Below, one piece after another: positions 45,370 to 54,427 of a stretch of DNA of 64,000 nucleotides. Numbering within the stretch: the stretch's first letter is position 1; every line of letters begins with the position of its first letter. Where the stretch lies: positions 124,001-188,000 of the forward strand of contig JACKKN010000006.1 of the NCBI GenBank assembly GCA_024236415.1, written 5' to 3'. Below the pieces are notes generated by a model. That model was not told the DNA's origin. It ran no database searches and worked only from the letters and a program-made list of their open reading frames with translations. This stretch comes from Hyphomicrobiales bacterium (GTDB taxonomy: Bacteria; Pseudomonadota; Alphaproteobacteria; Rhodospirillales; JACKKN01). The position numbers were made by a program, and so were the translations under genes.

Positions 45370-46503
45370 TCACCGCAGGTACAGGTGCACCTCGTTGGTG
45401 CGGGCCTGGGCGCTGGTGCGCGCCGACACGGCGACCCGGGTCGGCGGCAGGCCCATCTCGATCAGCGAGCGCAGCACACCCTCGGCCGAGCGCCGGGCCT
45501 TGTTGGCGTTCAGCGCCACCTTGGCCGGGCCGCCGGCGCTGGGCGCCACCGCCACCAGGTCGAACACGGCGTCGGGGCGCCGTTCCAGCACCTTGCTGAC
45601 GGCGTTGTACAGCGCCTGCTGGTACGGCACGTTGGCGCGGTCGAAGCGGATCACCACCAGGGGCCGCTGCGCCGTGGCGCCCAGGGCGCCCACCTGCCCG
45701 GCGCGGCTGCCGGCCGAGGCCAGGGCCCGGTTGGTCAGGCTGGCGCCATAGATCTCGCCGGTCTTGATGCCGGCCGACAGCAGGTTCAGGTTCGACCGCT
45801 CGGTGGCCACGTAGTTGGTCTGCCGGCGCACGTCGTCTGTGACCTCCTTCAGCAGGCGGTCGATCAGCACCACGGTGCGGTTGACCTCGTCCTCCAGGAT
45901 GGCGAGCTGGCGGTGGTCCTCGTCCACGGCGCCCGAGATGTTGAACGCCGCCCGCGCCGATTCCGACAGGAACGACGACATGGTGGAATCGCTGGCCACG
46001 GCGGTGGCCAGGTTGTTCATCTCGGTGATGTCGCCGCCCAGGCGGTCCAGGTCGGCCTGGGCGGCGTTGAACTGCTGCACCAGGATCGGGTTGCCGGGCG
46101 TGGTGCCCACCTGCAGGCGCGCGTTGATGGCCGCGGTGGTGCCGTGGTAGCGCTGGGAATCCTCGACGATGCGGGTGCGCAGGTTCTGCAGCTGCCCGTT
46201 ATGGGCGCCCACGGCCTCCTGCAGCCGGGTCAGCTCCTCGCGCAGCTCGACCACCTTCTTGCCGACGAAGGTGCCGGTGGGCGAGCCGGGGGTGACGCCG
46301 TCGGGCTGGAAATCGGTGGTGCCCAGGGGCGGCTGGGCGGCCTGCTGCGGCGCCGGGGCGGGTGCCGGTGCCTGGGCCTGCTGGTCCGCGCCGGCCGGAT
46401 CTTCGCCGGTCAGGGACGGCCACAGCGTCTCTTCCGTGAACGAGCAGGCGGAAACGAGAAATGCCACGCCCAGGAAGATCGGTCGAAATTTCGAAAATGC
46501 CAT
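45370..46503 (-). CDS. Lipoprotein with coiled coil and OmpA-like C-terminal region
   Basis: A 377-residue envelope protein. The N-terminus (FRPIFLGVAFLVSAC) carries a lipobox with Cys near 20, then an Ala/Pro/Gln-rich linker (about 40-60), a long helical coiled-coil region (about 80-240), and a C-terminal domain (about 285-377) that resembles OmpA-type folds: PLVVIRFDRANVPYQQAL, VALNANKARRSAEGVLRSLIEMGL, RVAVSARTS. It may connect outer membrane and peptidoglycan, but the exact role is unknown. The ATG three residues before FSKF is used. Confidence 0.7.
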   Translation of the reverse strand: MAFSKFRPIFLGVAFLVSACSFTEETLWPSLTGEDPAGADQQAQAPAPAPAPQQAAQPPLGTTDFQPDGVTPGSPTGTFVGKKVVELREELTRLQEAVGAHNGQLQNLRTRIVEDSQRYHGTTAAINARLQVGTTPGNPILVQQFNAAQADLDRLGGDITEMNNLATAVASDSTMSSFLSESARAAFNISGAVDEDHRQLAILEDEVNRTVVLIDRLLKEVTDDVRRQTNYVATERSNLNLLSAGIKTGEIYGASLTNRALASAGSRAGQVGALGATAQRPLVVIRFDRANVPYQQALYNAVSKVLERRPDAVFDLVAVAPSAGGPAKVALNANKARRSAEGVLRSLIEMGLPPTRVAVSARTSAQARTNEVHLYLR

Positions 46504-46596
46504 TCCCAATTGAGCCTTTGATTGCAGCGGGAGGTGCGGCCGGCTTGGAGAAGGTTCTACAACAATACCTTAGACGAGTTCCCCCAAGAATTTTCA

Positions 46597-46625
46597 AGAT
46601 ATTACTCAAAGGGATTCAAGGCCAC
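46597..46625 (-). promoter_or_regulatory. Candidate promoter of the lipoprotein gene
   Basis: TTGTGG and TAATAT on the minus strand, spacer exactly 17, about 95 bases upstream of the ATG. Confidence 0.48.
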
Positions 46626-46690
46626 AAGGTTAGATTTTCAAGCGCTTACGCAACTCCGGGACGGGGCCGGCAAAATGTCGGCGCGGGCTC

Positions 46691-46719
46691 TTGCCTTCCC
46701 TCCGGGTCTGGAGTAGTGT
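46691..46719 (+). promoter_or_regulatory. Candidate promoter of the tRNA-Arg gene
   Basis: TTGCCT and TAGTGT with a 17-base spacer, ending 62 bases before the tRNA. Confidence 0.35.
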
Positions 46720-46781
46720 CCGGCTCCGTCGCCGGCCGGCGGCCCCGCCCCCCGGCCCGCCACCGGCGTTCGCGCCGGCCA

Positions 46782-46858
46782 GCGCCCGTAGCTCAATTGG
46801 ATAGAGCATCTGACTACGGATCAGAAGGTTAGGGGTTCGAATCCTCTCGGGCGCGCCA
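46782..46858 (+). tRNA. tRNA-Arg (anticodon ACG)
   Basis: A complete 77-base cloverleaf. The acceptor stem GCGCCCG pairs with CGGGCGC, the D-arm has AGCTCAATTGGATAGAGC, the anticodon stem TCTGA/TCAGA encloses loop CTACGGA (anticodon ACG, read as ICG), the T-arm has GGTTCGAATCC, and CCA is encoded. It reads CGU/CGC/CGA arginine codons after A34-to-inosine editing. No integrase or duplicated att end is seen next to it. Confidence 0.96.
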
Positions 46859-47038
46859 TTATTTTCCATAACGTTCCCGTGCGCCGCAGGCGCGCCACCC
46901 GCGTGTTGCGGCGATTGATCGTGCGGCCGGTCCCCCGGCAAGGACGTCCCGCCGCTGGCCCAAAATAGGCCCGATCCGCGTTCCAGGCCGGACCTTCCCG
47001 GTCCGCCGAGCCATGGTGCGGTCATGCCGCGAACCGCC

Positions 47039-47788
47039 TCAGGTCCCTCCCAGGGTGCGGTCGAACAGATCGCGCAACCGCGTCCAGTGGCGCTCGGCGG
47101 CGGTCCGGTCGTAGGCCGGCGACTGGGGAAAGGAAAAGCCGTGGTGGGTCCCGGGATAGAGTTCGCAGCGGGTATCCGTGCCGGAGCCGGCGGCGGCGCG
47201 CTCGAAAGCGGCGCGCATGTCCCCGGGCACGTATTCGTCGATCTCGGCGAAGGCAAAATAGGCCGGGCATTCGAGCCGCGGTAGCGCCAGGTGCGGCGAG
47301 TCGGCGCCGTCGGTGACCAGCCTGGTGCCGAAAAAGGACGCGACCGCGCGGATCCGTTGGGGCCACGCGACGGCGGCGAACAGGGCGAATCGCCCGCTCA
47401 TGCAATAGCCGACCACGGCGGCGCGGCCGACGTCGACGGCGTCGTCGTCCGTCAAGGCGTCGACCAGACTGCCCAGGTCGGCGAGCACCATGTCCTGGCG
47501 CAGCGAGCGCAGCAGCGCCAGCATGCGTTCCTTCTCGCCGCTGGCGGGGTCGGCGAACTTGCGCCGGTCCAGGCTGATGCCGCGGCCGTGGCGGTAGTAG
47601 AGGTCGGGCAGGGCCACCGCATACCCGGCGTCGGCCAGCCGGCGGGCCATGTCGCGCAGCTCCTCCCGGATGCCCGGCGCGTCCATCAGGTACAGCACCA
47701 GGGGCCAGGGACCCGGGCCCGCGGGCCGGCACAGGAAGGTGGCCATGGCGCCGTCGGCGGTGGCCACGTCGAATTCCGTCTCGATCAT
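47039..47788 (-). CDS. Dienelactone hydrolase family protein
   Basis: An alpha/beta hydrolase of 249 residues. The nucleophile Cys is in VVGYCMSGRFAL (G-x-C-x-G), the Asp is in a FAEIDEYVP strand and the His in GTHHGFSFP, the dienelactone hydrolase triad. An oxyanion-region motif LYLMDAPGIREEL is also typical. It opens lactone or other activated esters in the cytosol. It begins 4 bases after the IclR gene on the same strand and is divergent from the TRAP operon, so it may serve the same catabolic route. Substrate unproven. Confidence 0.83.
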   Translation of the reverse strand: MIETEFDVATADGAMATFLCRPAGPGPWPLVLYLMDAPGIREELRDMARRLADAGYAVALPDLYYRHGRGISLDRRKFADPASGEKERMLALLRSLRQDMVLADLGSLVDALTDDDAVDVGRAAVVGYCMSGRFALFAAVAWPQRIRAVASFFGTRLVTDGADSPHLALPRLECPAYFAFAEIDEYVPGDMRAAFERAAAGSGTDTRCELYPGTHHGFSFPQSPAYDRTAAERHWTRLRDLFDRTLGGT

Positions 47789-47792
47789 CGCT

Positions 47793-48551
47793 TCACGCCT
47801 CCGTCCGGTCCGGGACCACGGCGTCGATGGCCCGGTGCAGGGTGTCCAGCAGCGCCGCCTGGCGCGGTTCCAGCCGGTCCACCGGGCCGGCGATGCCGAT
47901 CGCCAGGGGCACCGGCACGGCGGTCCGCGGCACCGGCGCGGCCAGCACCCCGACCCCCTGGTTGACCGTGTGCCTGGACACCACGTGGCCGTCCCGGCGC
48001 ACCTTGCGCACCAGGGCCAGCAGGGCGTCGGGGTCGATGTCCAGGCCCTCGGCCTCGGGCAGGGCGGTGCTGCGGCGGGCAATGCTGCGCACCGTGTCGT
48101 CGCCGAGCAGGCTGAGCAGCGACCAGCCGATGCCCGAGCGCACCATCAACCGCTGCGTCCCCGGCGTGACCACGTAGCGCAGCGGCCGCCGCGCCTCGAT
48201 GGCCCGCACGTAGTGGGTCCACAGGTCATTCTGGATGCCGACCAGGATGGTCTCGCCGGTCTCGTCGGCCAGGCGCGCCGCCAGCCGGTCGATCCGCTCC
48301 TCGCCGATCAGCCGCGCCGCCACCCACTGGCCCAGGCGGGCCACCCGGATGGTCGGCGCGTAGGTGCGCGTGGTGCGGTCGTGCAGCAGGTAGCCCATGG
48401 TGACCAGGGAGCGCAGCAGCGCCGCGGCGCTGGATTCGGGATAGCCCAGGCGCGACGCGACCTCCTTGAGGCCGACGGGACGCTCCAGCTCGTCGAACAG
48501 CTCCAGCAGTTCGAACACCCGCCCCGCGGACTTGATGACGTCTCCCCTCAT
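47793..48551 (-). CDS. IclR family transcriptional regulator
   Basis: A 252-residue regulator. The winged helix-turn-helix (GLKEVASRLGYPESSAAALLRSLVTMGYL) is at about 27-55 and the effector domain (about 75-245) shows the IclR pattern GETILVGIQNDLW and RSGIGWSLLSLLGDD. It is divergent from the TRAP operon across about 100 AT-rich bases and is therefore the likely regulator of that operon in response to the imported acid or a CoA derivative. Another ATG 24 bases upstream is possible. It is co-transcribed with the dienelactone hydrolase gene. Confidence 0.87.
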   Translation of the reverse strand: MRGDVIKSAGRVFELLELFDELERPVGLKEVASRLGYPESSAAALLRSLVTMGYLLHDRTTRTYAPTIRVARLGQWVAARLIGEERIDRLAARLADETGETILVGIQNDLWTHYVRAIEARRPLRYVVTPGTQRLMVRSGIGWSLLSLLGDDTVRSIARRSTALPEAEGLDIDPDALLALVRKVRRDGHVVSRHTVNQGVGVLAAPVPRTAVPVPLAIGIAGPVDRLEPRQAALLDTLHRAIDAVVPDRTEA

Positions 48552-48652
48552 GGCATCGAATCCAAGTAAATCCATATACGTAAAAACAACATACTTTCAT
48601 ATATAAATAACCATAATCTAAGCTGGAAGCCAAGGAAATAGGGGAGGAAACA

Positions 48653-49672
48653 ATGACCATGATCAGGCTCGGAACGGCTATTCTTACCGCCGCCCTGCTG
48701 GCGGCCAGCCAACCGGCGGCGGCCCAGGACACCTATAAACTGCGGCTCGGCACCTTCCTGCCGCCGGTCAGCGCCCTGGTGAAGAAGACACTCACCCCCT
48801 GGGCGGAGACCCTGCGCCAGGAAACGAACGGGCGCCTCGACATCCAGATCTATCCCGGCGGCGCCCTGGGCAAGAACCCGGCGGCGCAGCTCAAGCTGGT
48901 CAAGGACGGGATCATCGACATCACCTTCGTGGTGCCGAGCTACACCCCGGGCGAGTTTCCCGACAACGAGGTGATCGAGCTGCCGCTGACCAGCAGCAAC
49001 GCGGTCGAGGCGTCCATGGCCCTGCACGGCCTGTACGAGCGCGGCCTGCTGCGCGGCTACGACGACGTCAAGGTGCTGGCCCTGCTGGCGACCCCCGTCT
49101 ACAACCTGCACCTGCGCCAGCCCTACACCGGCGTCGCCAGCCTGAAGGGGCGCAAGATCCGGGTCAGCACCAAGGTCCAGCAGGCCATCGTCGAGCATCT
49201 GGGCGCCACCCCGGTGGGCAACATCCCGGTCACCCAGCTGGCCGAGTCCCTGAGCCGCGACCTGATCGACGGTGCGCTGCTGGCCTGGGACGCCATGCTG
49301 ATCTTCAAGGTCACCCCGGTGGCGACCCAGCACGTGCAGGTGCCCCTGGGCTTCACGCCGCTGGCCATCCTCATGAACAAGGGCAGGTACGAGGCCATGC
49401 CGGCGGACCTGAAGGCGGTGTTCGACCGGCACGTCGGCATGCCCCTGGTGGCCGAGGCCGGCAAGACCTTCGAGGGCACCGCCCGGTTCGCTGCCAAGAA
49501 GGCCATGGAATCCGGCAAGCACACCTTCGTCGAGCCGGACGACAAGACCATGGCCCAGTGGGAGGCCCGCCTGGCCCCGGTGGTCAAGGCCTGGCCCGGC
49601 CAGCACGCCCGCGGCGAGGAGCTGTTCCAGGCCCTGTTGGGCGAGCTGGAGAAGGCCCGCACCGCCAAGTAA
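48653..49672 (+). CDS. TRAP transporter solute-binding protein (DctP family)
   Basis: Periplasmic binding protein of 339 residues. The signal peptide LGTAILTAALLAASQPAAAQ is cleaved near 24. The mature chain starts DTYKLRLGTFLPPVSALVKKTLTPWAETL, and has the family segment GRLDIQIYPGGALGKNP and LKGRKIRVSTKVQQ; the conserved Arg that binds carboxylates is in that KIRVS strand (R about 166). It captures an organic acid. GGGGAGG is 7 bases upstream of the ATG. First gene of the plus-strand operon. Confidence 0.9.
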   Translation: MTMIRLGTAILTAALLAASQPAAAQDTYKLRLGTFLPPVSALVKKTLTPWAETLRQETNGRLDIQIYPGGALGKNPAAQLKLVKDGIIDITFVVPSYTPGEFPDNEVIELPLTSSNAVEASMALHGLYERGLLRGYDDVKVLALLATPVYNLHLRQPYTGVASLKGRKIRVSTKVQQAIVEHLGATPVGNIPVTQLAESLSRDLIDGALLAWDAMLIFKVTPVATQHVQVPLGFTPLAILMNKGRYEAMPADLKAVFDRHVGMPLVAEAGKTFEGTARFAAKKAMESGKHTFVEPDDKTMAQWEARLAPVVKAWPGQHARGEELFQALLGELEKARTAK

Positions 49673-49683
49673 GGGTGGCGGCC

Positions 49684-50220
49684 GTGTCCCCGTTGCAGGC
49701 CAGTTCCCCGACCCGCCCCCTGGCCCACCTGGACGCCCTGGTCACGGCCGGGGCGCAGCGGCTGGCCTACGTGGCCGTGTTCTGCCTGGTGGTGATCGGC
49801 TTGGCGACCATGGTCGATGTGCTGATGCGCTGGCTCGCCAACGCCCCCCTGCACGGGCTGGAGGATGTCATCAAGCTGGCGGTGGCGGTGGTGGTCACCG
49901 CCTGCCTGCCCGCCGGCATGGCCAAGCGCAGCAACATCGCCATCCGCTTCCTGGGCGACACCCTGGGCCGCACCGCCCACGGCGTGCTGGAGCTGTTCGG
50001 CGACCTGGCGACCCTGGCCTTTCTGGTGGTGCTGACCTGGCAGCTCGCCGTCTACACCGCCGAGCTGGGCCACCGCACCACCCTGATCCTGGAACTGCCG
50101 ACCCAGCCCAGCTGGATCGCCGCCTGCGTCCTGGCGGTGCTGGCCTGCGCCGTGCAGGCGCTGCGCCTGGTGGTTTCCGCCGCCGCCCTGGCGCGCCCCG
50201 GCGGCGCGGCGCCGCGGTGA
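49684..50220 (+). CDS. TRAP transporter small membrane subunit (DctQ family)
   Basis: A 178-residue, four-helix membrane protein. The DctQ core is seen in AYVAVFCLVVIGLATMVDVLMRWLANAPLHGLEDVIKL and GMAKRSNIAIRFLGDTLG. It pairs with the large subunit to drive sodium-coupled import. The GTG with AAGGG 8 bases upstream is chosen over a GTG three codons earlier. Confidence 0.88.
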   Translation: MSPLQASSPTRPLAHLDALVTAGAQRLAYVAVFCLVVIGLATMVDVLMRWLANAPLHGLEDVIKLAVAVVVTACLPAGMAKRSNIAIRFLGDTLGRTAHGVLELFGDLATLAFLVVLTWQLAVYTAELGHRTTLILELPTQPSWIAACVLAVLACAVQALRLVVSAAALARPGGAAPR

Positions 50221-50232
50221 CGGGGCCCGGCC

Positions 50233-51552
50233 GTGCACCCCGCCGAGATCGCCGGCCTGGGCCTGATCGGCATGTTCGTGCTGATCGCCCTGCACGTGCC
50301 CGTGGCCGTGGCCATGGCCATCACCGGGGTGGTGTGCTTCGGCATCATGAACGGCGACCTGCCGCTGGCGTTCAAGATCCTGGGCTCCGAGGCGCCGGGC
50401 ATCCTGTCCAGCATCGACCTGGCGGTGATCCCCATGTTCCTGCTGATGGGCGGGTTCGCCACGGCGGCCGGCCTGTCGCGCGACATCTACCGCCTGGCCC
50501 ACGCCTTCATCGGCCAGATGCGGGGCGGCCTGGCGCTGGCCACCATCGCCGCCTGCGCCGGGTTCGGCGCCATCAGCGGCTCGTCCATCGCCACCGCCGC
50601 CACCATGACCCGGGTCGCCTTCCCCGAGATGATGCGCCTGGGCTACAGCCCGCAGCTGGCGGCCGGGTCGGTGGCCGGCGGCGGGTCGCTGGGCATCATC
50701 ATCCCGCCGTCCATCATCATGGTGCTGTACGCCATCCTGACCGAGCAGTCGGTGCTGGCCATGTTCCTGGCCGGGGTGGTGCCGGGGATCATGGCCGTGG
50801 CCTATTACTTCGTCGCCATCGCCGTCACCGTGCGCCTGAACCCGGCCGCCGGGCCGGCGGCGGCGCCCTACGACTGGCCGGCCCGGCGCCGCGCCTGTGT
50901 CCGCTCGTGGCGGGTGGTGCTGCTGGCGGTGCTGGTCAGCGGCGGCATCTACGGCGGCGTGTTCACGGTCAACGAGGCGGCGGCCATCGGCGCCGGGCTG
51001 GCGTTCCTGTTTTACGTCGCCAGCGGCCGCGCCGGGCGCAAGGGGTTCCTGGAGGTGCTGGGCGAGGCCGCCGGCACCACCAGCATGATCTACATGGTCA
51101 TCCTCGGCGCCTCGACCATGACCTATTTCGTCGCCATCTCCCAGGCCCCGTCCCTGGTGATCGACTGGATCGTGGCCCAGGACCTGCCGCGGTTCGTGGT
51201 GCTGCTGTTCCTGATGGTGCTGTTCCTGATCCTGGGCAGTGTGTTCGACACCACCGCCGGCATGGTCATCACCCTGCCGTTCGTGTTCCCGCTGGTCACC
51301 GGGCTCGGCTACGACCCGGTGTGGTGGGGGGTGATGATGGTGGTGCTGATCGAGGTCGGCATGATCACGCCGCCCATCGGGCTCAACGTCTTCGTCATGC
51401 ACGGCATGCTGCCCGAGGTGCCGCTGCGGGTGATCTTCCGCGGCATCGTGCCGTTCCTGCTGGCCGACATCGCCCGCCTGCTGACCATCGCCGCCCTGCC
51501 CGACCTGGTCACTTACCTGCCCCGGACCATGGGCTTCATGTCCGGATTCTGA
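50233..51552 (+). CDS. TRAP transporter large permease subunit (DctM family)
   Basis: A 439-residue permease with about 12 membrane helices. The family signatures GIMNGDLPLAFKILGSEAPGIL, AAGSVAGGGSLGIIIPPSIIMVLYAILTEQSV and ITPPIGLNVFVMHGMLPEVP are intact. It uses a sodium gradient to move the acid delivered by the binding protein. The start is a GTG 12 bases after the small subunit stop. Confidence 0.92.
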   Translation: MHPAEIAGLGLIGMFVLIALHVPVAVAMAITGVVCFGIMNGDLPLAFKILGSEAPGILSSIDLAVIPMFLLMGGFATAAGLSRDIYRLAHAFIGQMRGGLALATIAACAGFGAISGSSIATAATMTRVAFPEMMRLGYSPQLAAGSVAGGGSLGIIIPPSIIMVLYAILTEQSVLAMFLAGVVPGIMAVAYYFVAIAVTVRLNPAAGPAAAPYDWPARRRACVRSWRVVLLAVLVSGGIYGGVFTVNEAAAIGAGLAFLFYVASGRAGRKGFLEVLGEAAGTTSMIYMVILGASTMTYFVAISQAPSLVIDWIVAQDLPRFVVLLFLMVLFLILGSVFDTTAGMVITLPFVFPLVTGLGYDPVWWGVMMVVLIEVGMITPPIGLNVFVMHGMLPEVPLRVIFRGIVPFLLADIARLLTIAALPDLVTYLPRTMGFMSGF

Positions 51553-51580
51553 GACGCACGAGATGGGAGACGACGCCGCC

Positions 51581-52801
51581 ATGACCGCACCCCAGACGCC
51601 GGCCCAAGCGCCACCCCTGGCCGGGATCGTCGTGCTCGACCTGGGCCAGATCTACCAGGGGCCCTACGCCGGGTTCCTGGCGGCCCAGGCCGGGGCCGAG
51701 GTGATCAAGATCGAATCCCCCCAGGGCGAGCCCCTGCGCCGGCGCGCCCGGGTGCGCGGCGGCTCGGTGCCGCTGGCCATGCTGAACGCCAACAAGCGCG
51801 GCGTGACCCTGGACCTGAAGGCCGAGGCCGGCAAGGAGGTGTTCCGCCGCCTGGCGGCGCGCGCCGACGTGGTGATCGAGAACTTCGCCCCCGGGGTCAT
51901 GGACCGCCTGGGCCTGGGCTACGCCGCGCTCAGCGCCCTCAACCCGCGGCTGGTCTACGCCTCGGGCACCGGCTACGGGCTCAGTGGCCCGGACCGCGAC
52001 AACCTGGCCATGGACCTGACCGTGCAGGCCTACTCGGGGCTGATGAGCGTCACCGGGTTTCCCGACCGGCCGCCGGTCAAGGCCGGGCCGGCCATCGCCG
52101 ACTTCGTCGGCGGCGTGCACCTGTTCGCGGCCATCTGCGCCGCCCTGTTCCAGCGCGCGGACACGGGGCGCGGCCGCATGATCGAGGTGGCCATGGAGGA
52201 GGCGGTCTATCCGGCCCTGGCGTCCAACATCGGCATGTACTTCGGCACCGGCGCGGCGCCGCGCACCGGCAACCGCCACGGCGGCCTGTCCATGGCCCCC
52301 TACAACGTCTATGCCGCCCGCGACGGGTACGTGGCCATCATTGTCGTCACCGAAGCCCACTGGCACAACCTGCTGGCGGCCATCGGCCGCGCCGACCTGC
52401 GCGACGACCCGCGCTATGCCAGCAACGAGGCCCGGGTCGCCCGCATGGACGAGGTCGACGCCCTGGTCGAGGACTGGACCCGGCGCCACGACCGCGACCA
52501 GGTGTTCGCCGCGGCGCGCCGCCACGGCGTGCCCACGGCCCCGGTGCGCGACCTGGACGAGGTGGTCCACGACCCCCACATGCATGAACGCGGCATGCTG
52601 CAGTGGATCGACCACCCCGAGGTGGGCCGGGTGGTAGTGCCGGCCAGCCCGTTGCGGTTCCACGGCACCGAGGCGCCCGTGCACCGCTTCAGCCCGGCCC
52701 AGGGCGCCGACAACCGCGCCGTGTTCGTGGACTGGCTGGGCCTGGACGAGGCGGCCTACGGCGGCCTGGTCGCGGACGGGGTGATCACCAACGATGGGTG
52801 A
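51581..52801 (+). CDS. Class III CoA-transferase (CaiB/BaiF family)
   Basis: A 406-residue CoA-transferase. The family start VLDLGQIYQGPYAGFLAAQAGAEVIKIE, the NANKRGVTLDL segment, the catalytic Asp in NLAMDLTVQAYSGLM and the GRMIEVAMEEAVYP motif are present. It would move CoA from succinyl-CoA or similar to the imported acid, starting CoA-dependent breakdown. GGGAGA precedes the second of two in-frame ATGs, 9 bases away. It is the first enzyme gene after the transporter genes. Confidence 0.9.
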   Translation: MTAPQTPAQAPPLAGIVVLDLGQIYQGPYAGFLAAQAGAEVIKIESPQGEPLRRRARVRGGSVPLAMLNANKRGVTLDLKAEAGKEVFRRLAARADVVIENFAPGVMDRLGLGYAALSALNPRLVYASGTGYGLSGPDRDNLAMDLTVQAYSGLMSVTGFPDRPPVKAGPAIADFVGGVHLFAAICAALFQRADTGRGRMIEVAMEEAVYPALASNIGMYFGTGAAPRTGNRHGGLSMAPYNVYAARDGYVAIIVVTEAHWHNLLAAIGRADLRDDPRYASNEARVARMDEVDALVEDWTRRHDRDQVFAAARRHGVPTAPVRDLDEVVHDPHMHERGMLQWIDHPEVGRVVVPASPLRFHGTEAPVHRFSPAQGADNRAVFVDWLGLDEAAYGGLVADGVITNDG

Positions 52802-52814
52802 CAGGGAGGGGTCC

Positions 52815-53249
52815 ATGGATGAAACCGAACGGCGGGCCATCGAGGCGGACTGCGCCCGCCTGGTCGCCCGCTACGCCGCCGACGCCGATTTCGGCCGTTT
52901 CGACCGGGCGGCCGAGACCTATGCCACGGACGGCGAGCTGACCATCCGCGCCGAGACCTACCGCGGCCGTGCCGCCATCGCCGGGCGCCTGGCCGACAAG
53001 CCGGCCGGCGAGGTGACCCGCCACGTGCTGGGGCCGACCCTGGTCGAGGTGCTGGACGCCGGCGCCGCCACCGGCGTCACCTATGTGACGCTCTACCGCG
53101 GCCAGGCCGCCGACACCCCGGGGCCCCTGCCCCTGGCGCCGCCGCTGCTGGTCGGGCACTACGAGGACCGCTTCGTGCGCACCGGCGAAGGCTGGCGCTT
53201 CGCCGCGCGCCACCTGCGCGTCACCTTCCGCCGCCGGGACCCGGCGTGA
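52815..53249 (+). CDS. SnoaL-like/NTF2-fold protein
   Basis: A 144-residue protein of the SnoaL-like polyketide cyclase/isomerase family. The N-terminal helix (AIEADCARLVARYAADADFGRF) and FDRAAETYATDGELTI are the cone-fold entry typical of NTF2-like enzymes; RHVLGPTLVEVLD and HYEDRFVRTGEGWRF follow. Such proteins act as small isomerases, dehydratases or binding proteins. AGGGAGGGG lies just upstream of the second ATG. It is sandwiched in the CoA operon and overlaps the next gene, so it probably works on a pathway intermediate. Confidence 0.8.
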   Translation: MDETERRAIEADCARLVARYAADADFGRFDRAAETYATDGELTIRAETYRGRAAIAGRLADKPAGEVTRHVLGPTLVEVLDAGAATGVTYVTLYRGQAADTPGPLPLAPPLLVGHYEDRFVRTGEGWRFAARHLRVTFRRRDPA

Positions 53250-54427
53250 TGCGGGCCGGCACCTTCCGCTACGCCGCCCTGCGCCGGGTCGTGTTCGGCC
53301 GCCCGGCGGCCGAGGTCATCGCCGAGGAGGCGGCCCGCTCCGGCGCCCGCCGGGTGCTGCTGGTGGGCAGCCGGGCCCTGGCCGAGGCGGGCACCATCGA
53401 CTCCCTGGCCGGCGCCCTGGGCGGCCTGTGCGCCGGCCAATTCACGGCCGTGGGCGCACATTCGCCGCGGGCCAGCGTCATGGCCATCGTCCAGGCGGCG
53501 CGCGGCGCCGGCGCCGACCAGATCGTGGCCGTGGGCGGCGGCTCGGTGATCGACGCCTGCAAGGTGGCCCTGTTCGCCCTGTGGCGCGGCGTGGCCGACC
53601 GCGACGGCCTGGACATCCTGCGCTCCCGGGACTGGGTCGATCCCAGCGCCTGGCCGGCGGCGGGCGACCCGTCCGCCGACTGGCCGGCGCGCCAGATCAT
53701 GGCCGTGCCCACCACCCTGTCGGCGGCCGAGTACACCTGGTACGCCGGGGTCACCGACGAGCGGCGCCGGGTCAAGGAGAGCTACACCCACCCGGCCCTG
53801 GTGCCCGGGGTGGTGGTGCTGGACCCGGCCCTGACCCTGCGCACGCCGCCGGCCCTGTGGCTGTCCACGGGCATCAAGGCGCTGGACCACGCCGTCGAGC
53901 GGGTCTGCTCGCTGGAGGCCAATCCCCTGTCCGACGCCCCGGCGCTGCAGGCCATCCGGCTGCTGGCCGGGGCCCTGCCGCGGGTGGCCGCCGACCCCGC
54001 CGACCTGGCGGCGCGCCAGGACTGCCAGTTCGCCGCCTGGCTGTCCATCCAGGGCGGCGCCGCCGGGGTGGGGGTGGGCCTGAGCCACGCCATCGGCCAC
54101 GTCCTGGGCGCCCACACGGGGGTACCGCACGGGCTGACCTCCTGCGTCACCCTGCCCGCGGTCATGGCCTGGAACGCGCCGGTCAACGGGGCGCGGCAGC
54201 GCGAGGTCAGCGCCGCCCTGGGCCAGGCCGGCCTGGCCGCCGGCGCCGCCATCGGCAAGCTGATCGAGTCCCTGGCGCTGCCCACCCGCCTGCGCGACGT
54301 GGGGATCGAGCGCGACGCCTTCGCCGCCCTGGCCGAGAAGACCATGGCTGACCGCAACACGGCACGCAACCCGCGCCCCGTGGCCGGCCCCGGCGACGTG
54401 CTGGAGGTGCTGGAGCTGGCGGCATGA
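53249..54427 (+). CDS. Iron-containing alcohol dehydrogenase family (maleylacetate reductase-like)
   Basis: A 392-residue NAD(P)-dependent dehydrogenase. The nucleotide site is VGGGSVIDACK (about 90-100). The metal-site region reads STGIKALDHAVE, where the Asp ligand of classical Fe-alcohol dehydrogenases is replaced by Lys and only the His remains; the later LSHAIGHVLGAH and VPHGLTS are kept. This pattern is like maleylacetate reductases, which need no metal. It probably reduces or oxidises a keto/hydroxy acid in the CoA route. It overlaps the SnoaL-like gene (TGATG) and the next gene (ATGA). Confidence 0.83.
   Translation: MRAGTFRYAALRRVVFGRPAAEVIAEEAARSGARRVLLVGSRALAEAGTIDSLAGALGGLCAGQFTAVGAHSPRASVMAIVQAARGAGADQIVAVGGGSVIDACKVALFALWRGVADRDGLDILRSRDWVDPSAWPAAGDPSADWPARQIMAVPTTLSAAEYTWYAGVTDERRRVKESYTHPALVPGVVVLDPALTLRTPPALWLSTGIKALDHAVERVCSLEANPLSDAPALQAIRLLAGALPRVAADPADLAARQDCQFAAWLSIQGGAAGVGVGLSHAIGHVLGAHTGVPHGLTSCVTLPAVMAWNAPVNGARQREVSAALGQAGLAAGAAIGKLIESLALPTRLRDVGIERDAFAALAEKTMADRNTARNPRPVAGPGDVLEVLELAA

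Noticed and set aside
46782..47038. tRNA-Arg as an integration site for a mobile element
   Set aside because: No integrase, no duplicated tRNA 3' end and only ordinary chromosomal genes downstream.
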